DNA of 64,000 nucleotides. Source: C-114 sp963745405. Lineage in GTDB: Bacteria; Chloroflexota; Limnocylindria; Limnocylindrales; CSP1-4. The notes under the pieces were generated by a model. It was not told the DNA's origin, did not search any database, and saw nothing but the letters and a program-made list of their open reading frames with translations. The DNA is taken from assembly GCA_963745405.1 (NCBI GenBank), contig CAVUWY010000002.1, positions 372,001 to 436,000 on the forward strand, in the 5' to 3' direction. This document shows, one piece after another, positions 62,111 to 64,000 of this stretch. A program made the position numbers and the translations under genes. The number at the start of each line of letters is the position of its first letter. Positions within the stretch are counted from its first letter, which is position 1.

Positions 62111-64000
62111 ATGCCCGCCCCCGGACCAGCCCCGGCTTCGTCGACCGCCCGATACGGAGTGCGGACGGTCTGGGACGCCGGCATCGTCGTCCGCGACGGC
62201 ATCCGCCTGTCGGCCAACCTGTGGCTCCCGGAGCCCCGGGAGTCGCCCGACGAGCGCTTCCCTGCGGTCCTCGAGATGATCCCCTATGGCAAGGACAACT
62301 GGCGCCGCAACGCCGACGTCGCCCGCGGGGAGTGGCTCGCCGCCCGCGGCTTCGCCCTCTGCCGCCTCGATGTCCGCGGCACCGGCAGCAGCGGCGGTAT
62401 CGCCATCGATGAGTACACCGCCGACGAGACGCGGGACGGCTACGAGGCGGTCGAATGGCTGGCTGCCCGACCGTGGTGCAGCGGCGACGTCGCGATGTGG
62501 GGCATCAGCTACGGCGGCTTCACGGCGATCCAGGTCGCCGCCCTGCGTCCGCCGCACCTGCGGGCGATCGTCCCGGTCATGGCGACCGACGACCGCTACC
62601 GGGACGACGTCCACTATCGGGGTGGCTGCCTCACCGCCAGCGAGCAGTCGCAGTACGCGGTCAGCCAGGTCGCGATGAACGCGATGCCGCCCGATCCGGC
62701 CTTCCGCGGTCCGGACTGGCGCGACGACTGGCTGGCCCGCCTTCAGGCGACGCCGCCGTGGACGCTCGAATGGCTCCGGCAGCAGGTCGACGGGCCGTAC
62801 TGGCGAGAGGGCTCGCTGGCCCCCGACTACGGGGCGATCGAGGCGGCCATCCTCGGTGTCGGCGGCTGGATGGACTCCTACGTCGACCCGGCCTTCCGGA
62901 TGCAGGAGCGGTGCACGGCCGCTGCCGAGCGTGTCCTCGTGGTCGGTCCGTGGTCCCACGACCTGCCCGACTCGGCCCGGCCGGGCCCCCGCCTCGACTG
63001 GCCGAGCGAGCTGCTCGGGTTCCTCGACCGCCACCTCCGGGGCATGGGCACAGCCGAGGGGCCTCCGCCGGTGCGCTGGTTCGAGCGGACCTGGACGCCG
63101 CCGGTGGCCTTCCCGGAGCGTCTCGAGGGGCGATGGCGGGCCGCCGCGACGTACCCGCCACCCGGGGTCGTGCCCCGGCCGTGGCGGTTCGCCGGGGGTA
63201 CCGTCCCGATGGCCGGTGCGCTTCTCGAAGTCGATGGAAGGGCCGGATCGCCGACCGCCGAGCAGGGCGTCGACGAGGTCCGCCACCGGGCCACGGTCGG
63301 CACCGCAGCGGCCCTGTCCTGGGGTTCCGGTGAGGCCCCTAATGGGCTCGGTCGCGATCTTCGAGCGGACGAGTCGTGGAGCCTCGTCTACACGAGCCCG
63401 CCGCTCGATGAACCGGTCGCCGTGCTCGGTGTGCCCGAGGCGGTCCTCCACGTGTCGGCCGACGCCCCGATCGCCACCGTCGTCATCCGCCTGACCGATG
63501 TCGCCCCCGACGGCACCTCGGGTCAGGTCAGTGCGGGCGTCCTCAACCTCACCCATCGCCGGTCCGACTCCGTGCCGGAGCCGCTCGTCCCCGGTCGCAT
63601 CGAGGAGGTCCGCGTCCCCCTCAGGACGGCCGGTTACCGCTGGCCTGCCGGGCACCGCATCCGGGTCACCGTGGCGACCCAGTACTGGCCGGTGATCTGG
63701 CCGTCGCCGCTGCCGGTCACCCTGTCCGTCCATCGCGGTGGCGCGACCCCGTCGCGCATCGAGCTCCCGACGATCCGGCTCGAGGACGCCACGCCGCTCG
63801 ATCCGCGGTTCGTCCGCGGGCCTGGACCGAACGACGAGCGGACCGTCGGCGGCGGGACCGACGAACCGCCCGAGTGGCGGATCGAGGAGGACGTCCTCGC
63901 CGGGACCGTCACCGTGCGGATCGCGGAGGCCGGCACGACCGAGCTGGAGGATGGCCGCTCGCTCTATACCTCGGAGCGGCTGGCGATGACGGCCGCCCAC
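62111..64000 (+). CDS. CocE/NonD family hydrolase (partial, runs off window)
   Basis: At least 630 residues, open to the window end. An S15-type alpha/beta hydrolase: IVVRDGIRLSANLWLPEP, LEMIPYGKDNWRRNADVARG (oxyanion Tyr), RLDVRGTGSSGG, then the nucleophile elbow AMWGISYGGFTAIQVAAL. The acid Asp is probably in GGWMDSYVDPAF and the His in VGPWSHDLPDS. The C-terminal part (from about residue 430) is the jelly-roll domain of the family. Members hydrolyse Xaa-Pro dipeptides, cocaine esters or acyl-amides; the substrate is unknown. Divergent from the sarcosine-oxidase-like gene. Confidence 0.9.
   Translation, partial: MPAPGPAPASSTARYGVRTVWDAGIVVRDGIRLSANLWLPEPRESPDERFPAVLEMIPYGKDNWRRNADVARGEWLAARGFALCRLDVRGTGSSGGIAIDEYTADETRDGYEAVEWLAARPWCSGDVAMWGISYGGFTAIQVAALRPPHLRAIVPVMATDDRYRDDVHYRGGCLTASEQSQYAVSQVAMNAMPPDPAFRGPDWRDDWLARLQATPPWTLEWLRQQVDGPYWREGSLAPDYGAIEAAILGVGGWMDSYVDPAFRMQERCTAAAERVLVVGPWSHDLPDSARPGPRLDWPSELLGFLDRHLRGMGTAEGPPPVRWFERTWTPPVAFPERLEGRWRAAATYPPPGVVPRPWRFAGGTVPMAGALLEVDGRAGSPTAEQGVDEVRHRATVGTAAALSWGSGEAPNGLGRDLRADESWSLVYTSPPLDEPVAVLGVPEAVLHVSADAPIATVVIRLTDVAPDGTSGQVSAGVLNLTHRRSDSVPEPLVPGRIEEVRVPLRTAGYRWPAGHRIRVTVATQYWPVIWPSPLPVTLSVHRGGATPSRIELPTIRLEDATPLDPRFVRGPGPNDERTVGGGTDEPPEWRIEEDVLAGTVTVRIAEAGTTELEDGRSLYTSERLAMTAAH

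Overview
The window is about 70 percent GC, with long bacterial genes on both strands, strong G/C third positions and little intergenic DNA. The gene set suggests a high-GC, probably single-membrane bacterium. It includes B12-dependent class II ribonucleotide reductase, DDN-like F420-type split-barrel proteins, a HipA-like kinase/DUF3037 pair, LysM and SpoIID envelope proteins, and a solute-binding protein with a C-terminal membrane anchor. An uncultured Chloroflexota of the Limnocylindria/Ellin6529 type fits best, but this is inference and an actinobacterium is not excluded. I found no rRNA, tRNA, CRISPR array, transposase or phage gene.

Layout. 0-8 kb: edge of a probable prepilin peptidase, leucyl aminopeptidase, a membrane-anchored hypothetical, adenosine deaminase, HAD phosphatase, NYN protein, zinc-ribbon membrane protein, a CcsA-type cytochrome c assembly protein and a methyltransferase. 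8-16 kb: NrdR-box promoter and nrdJ (heavily frameshifted), a MOCOS-like sulfurase, a frameshifted FAD oxidoreductase coupled to a GcvT-family protein, and a divergent TetR regulator. 16-29 kb: a mosaic of small enzymes and regulators (DDN-like proteins, a hydrolase-LuxR fusion, VOC, PAC2, a papain-lipase fusion, a WYL regulator, HipA/DUF3037, pirin, TerB, ACT, HhH glycosylase). 29-36 kb: MBL-fold hydrolase, then secreted envelope proteins (glucosaminidase-LysM, caspase-like, GH18) and a DEAD-box helicase. 36-47 kb: winged-helix regulator with MFS exporter, a 73-bp tandem repeat, and a three-gene two-component operon led by a 1914-residue sensor with seven GAF and three PAS domains. 47-54 kb: cupredoxin lipoprotein, RidA, hydrolase, SpoIID, Tag glycosylase, ABC exporter, zinc ribbon, class II aldolase. 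54-64 kb: a complete Opp/Dpp peptide importer, a sarcosine-oxidase-like enzyme and a CocE-type hydrolase cut by the window end.

Two patterns cross the window. First, many genes carry a TANNNT-like hexamer ending 6-8 nt before the start codon, the signature of leaderless transcripts; other genes have Shine-Dalgarno sequences, often GGAGG. Second, single-base indels break six genes. They are dense in nrdJ and the FAD oxidoreductase and single in four others, while the 5.7-kb kinase and most neighbours are intact. The protein sequence between indels is conserved, so assembly or polishing error is the first explanation to exclude.
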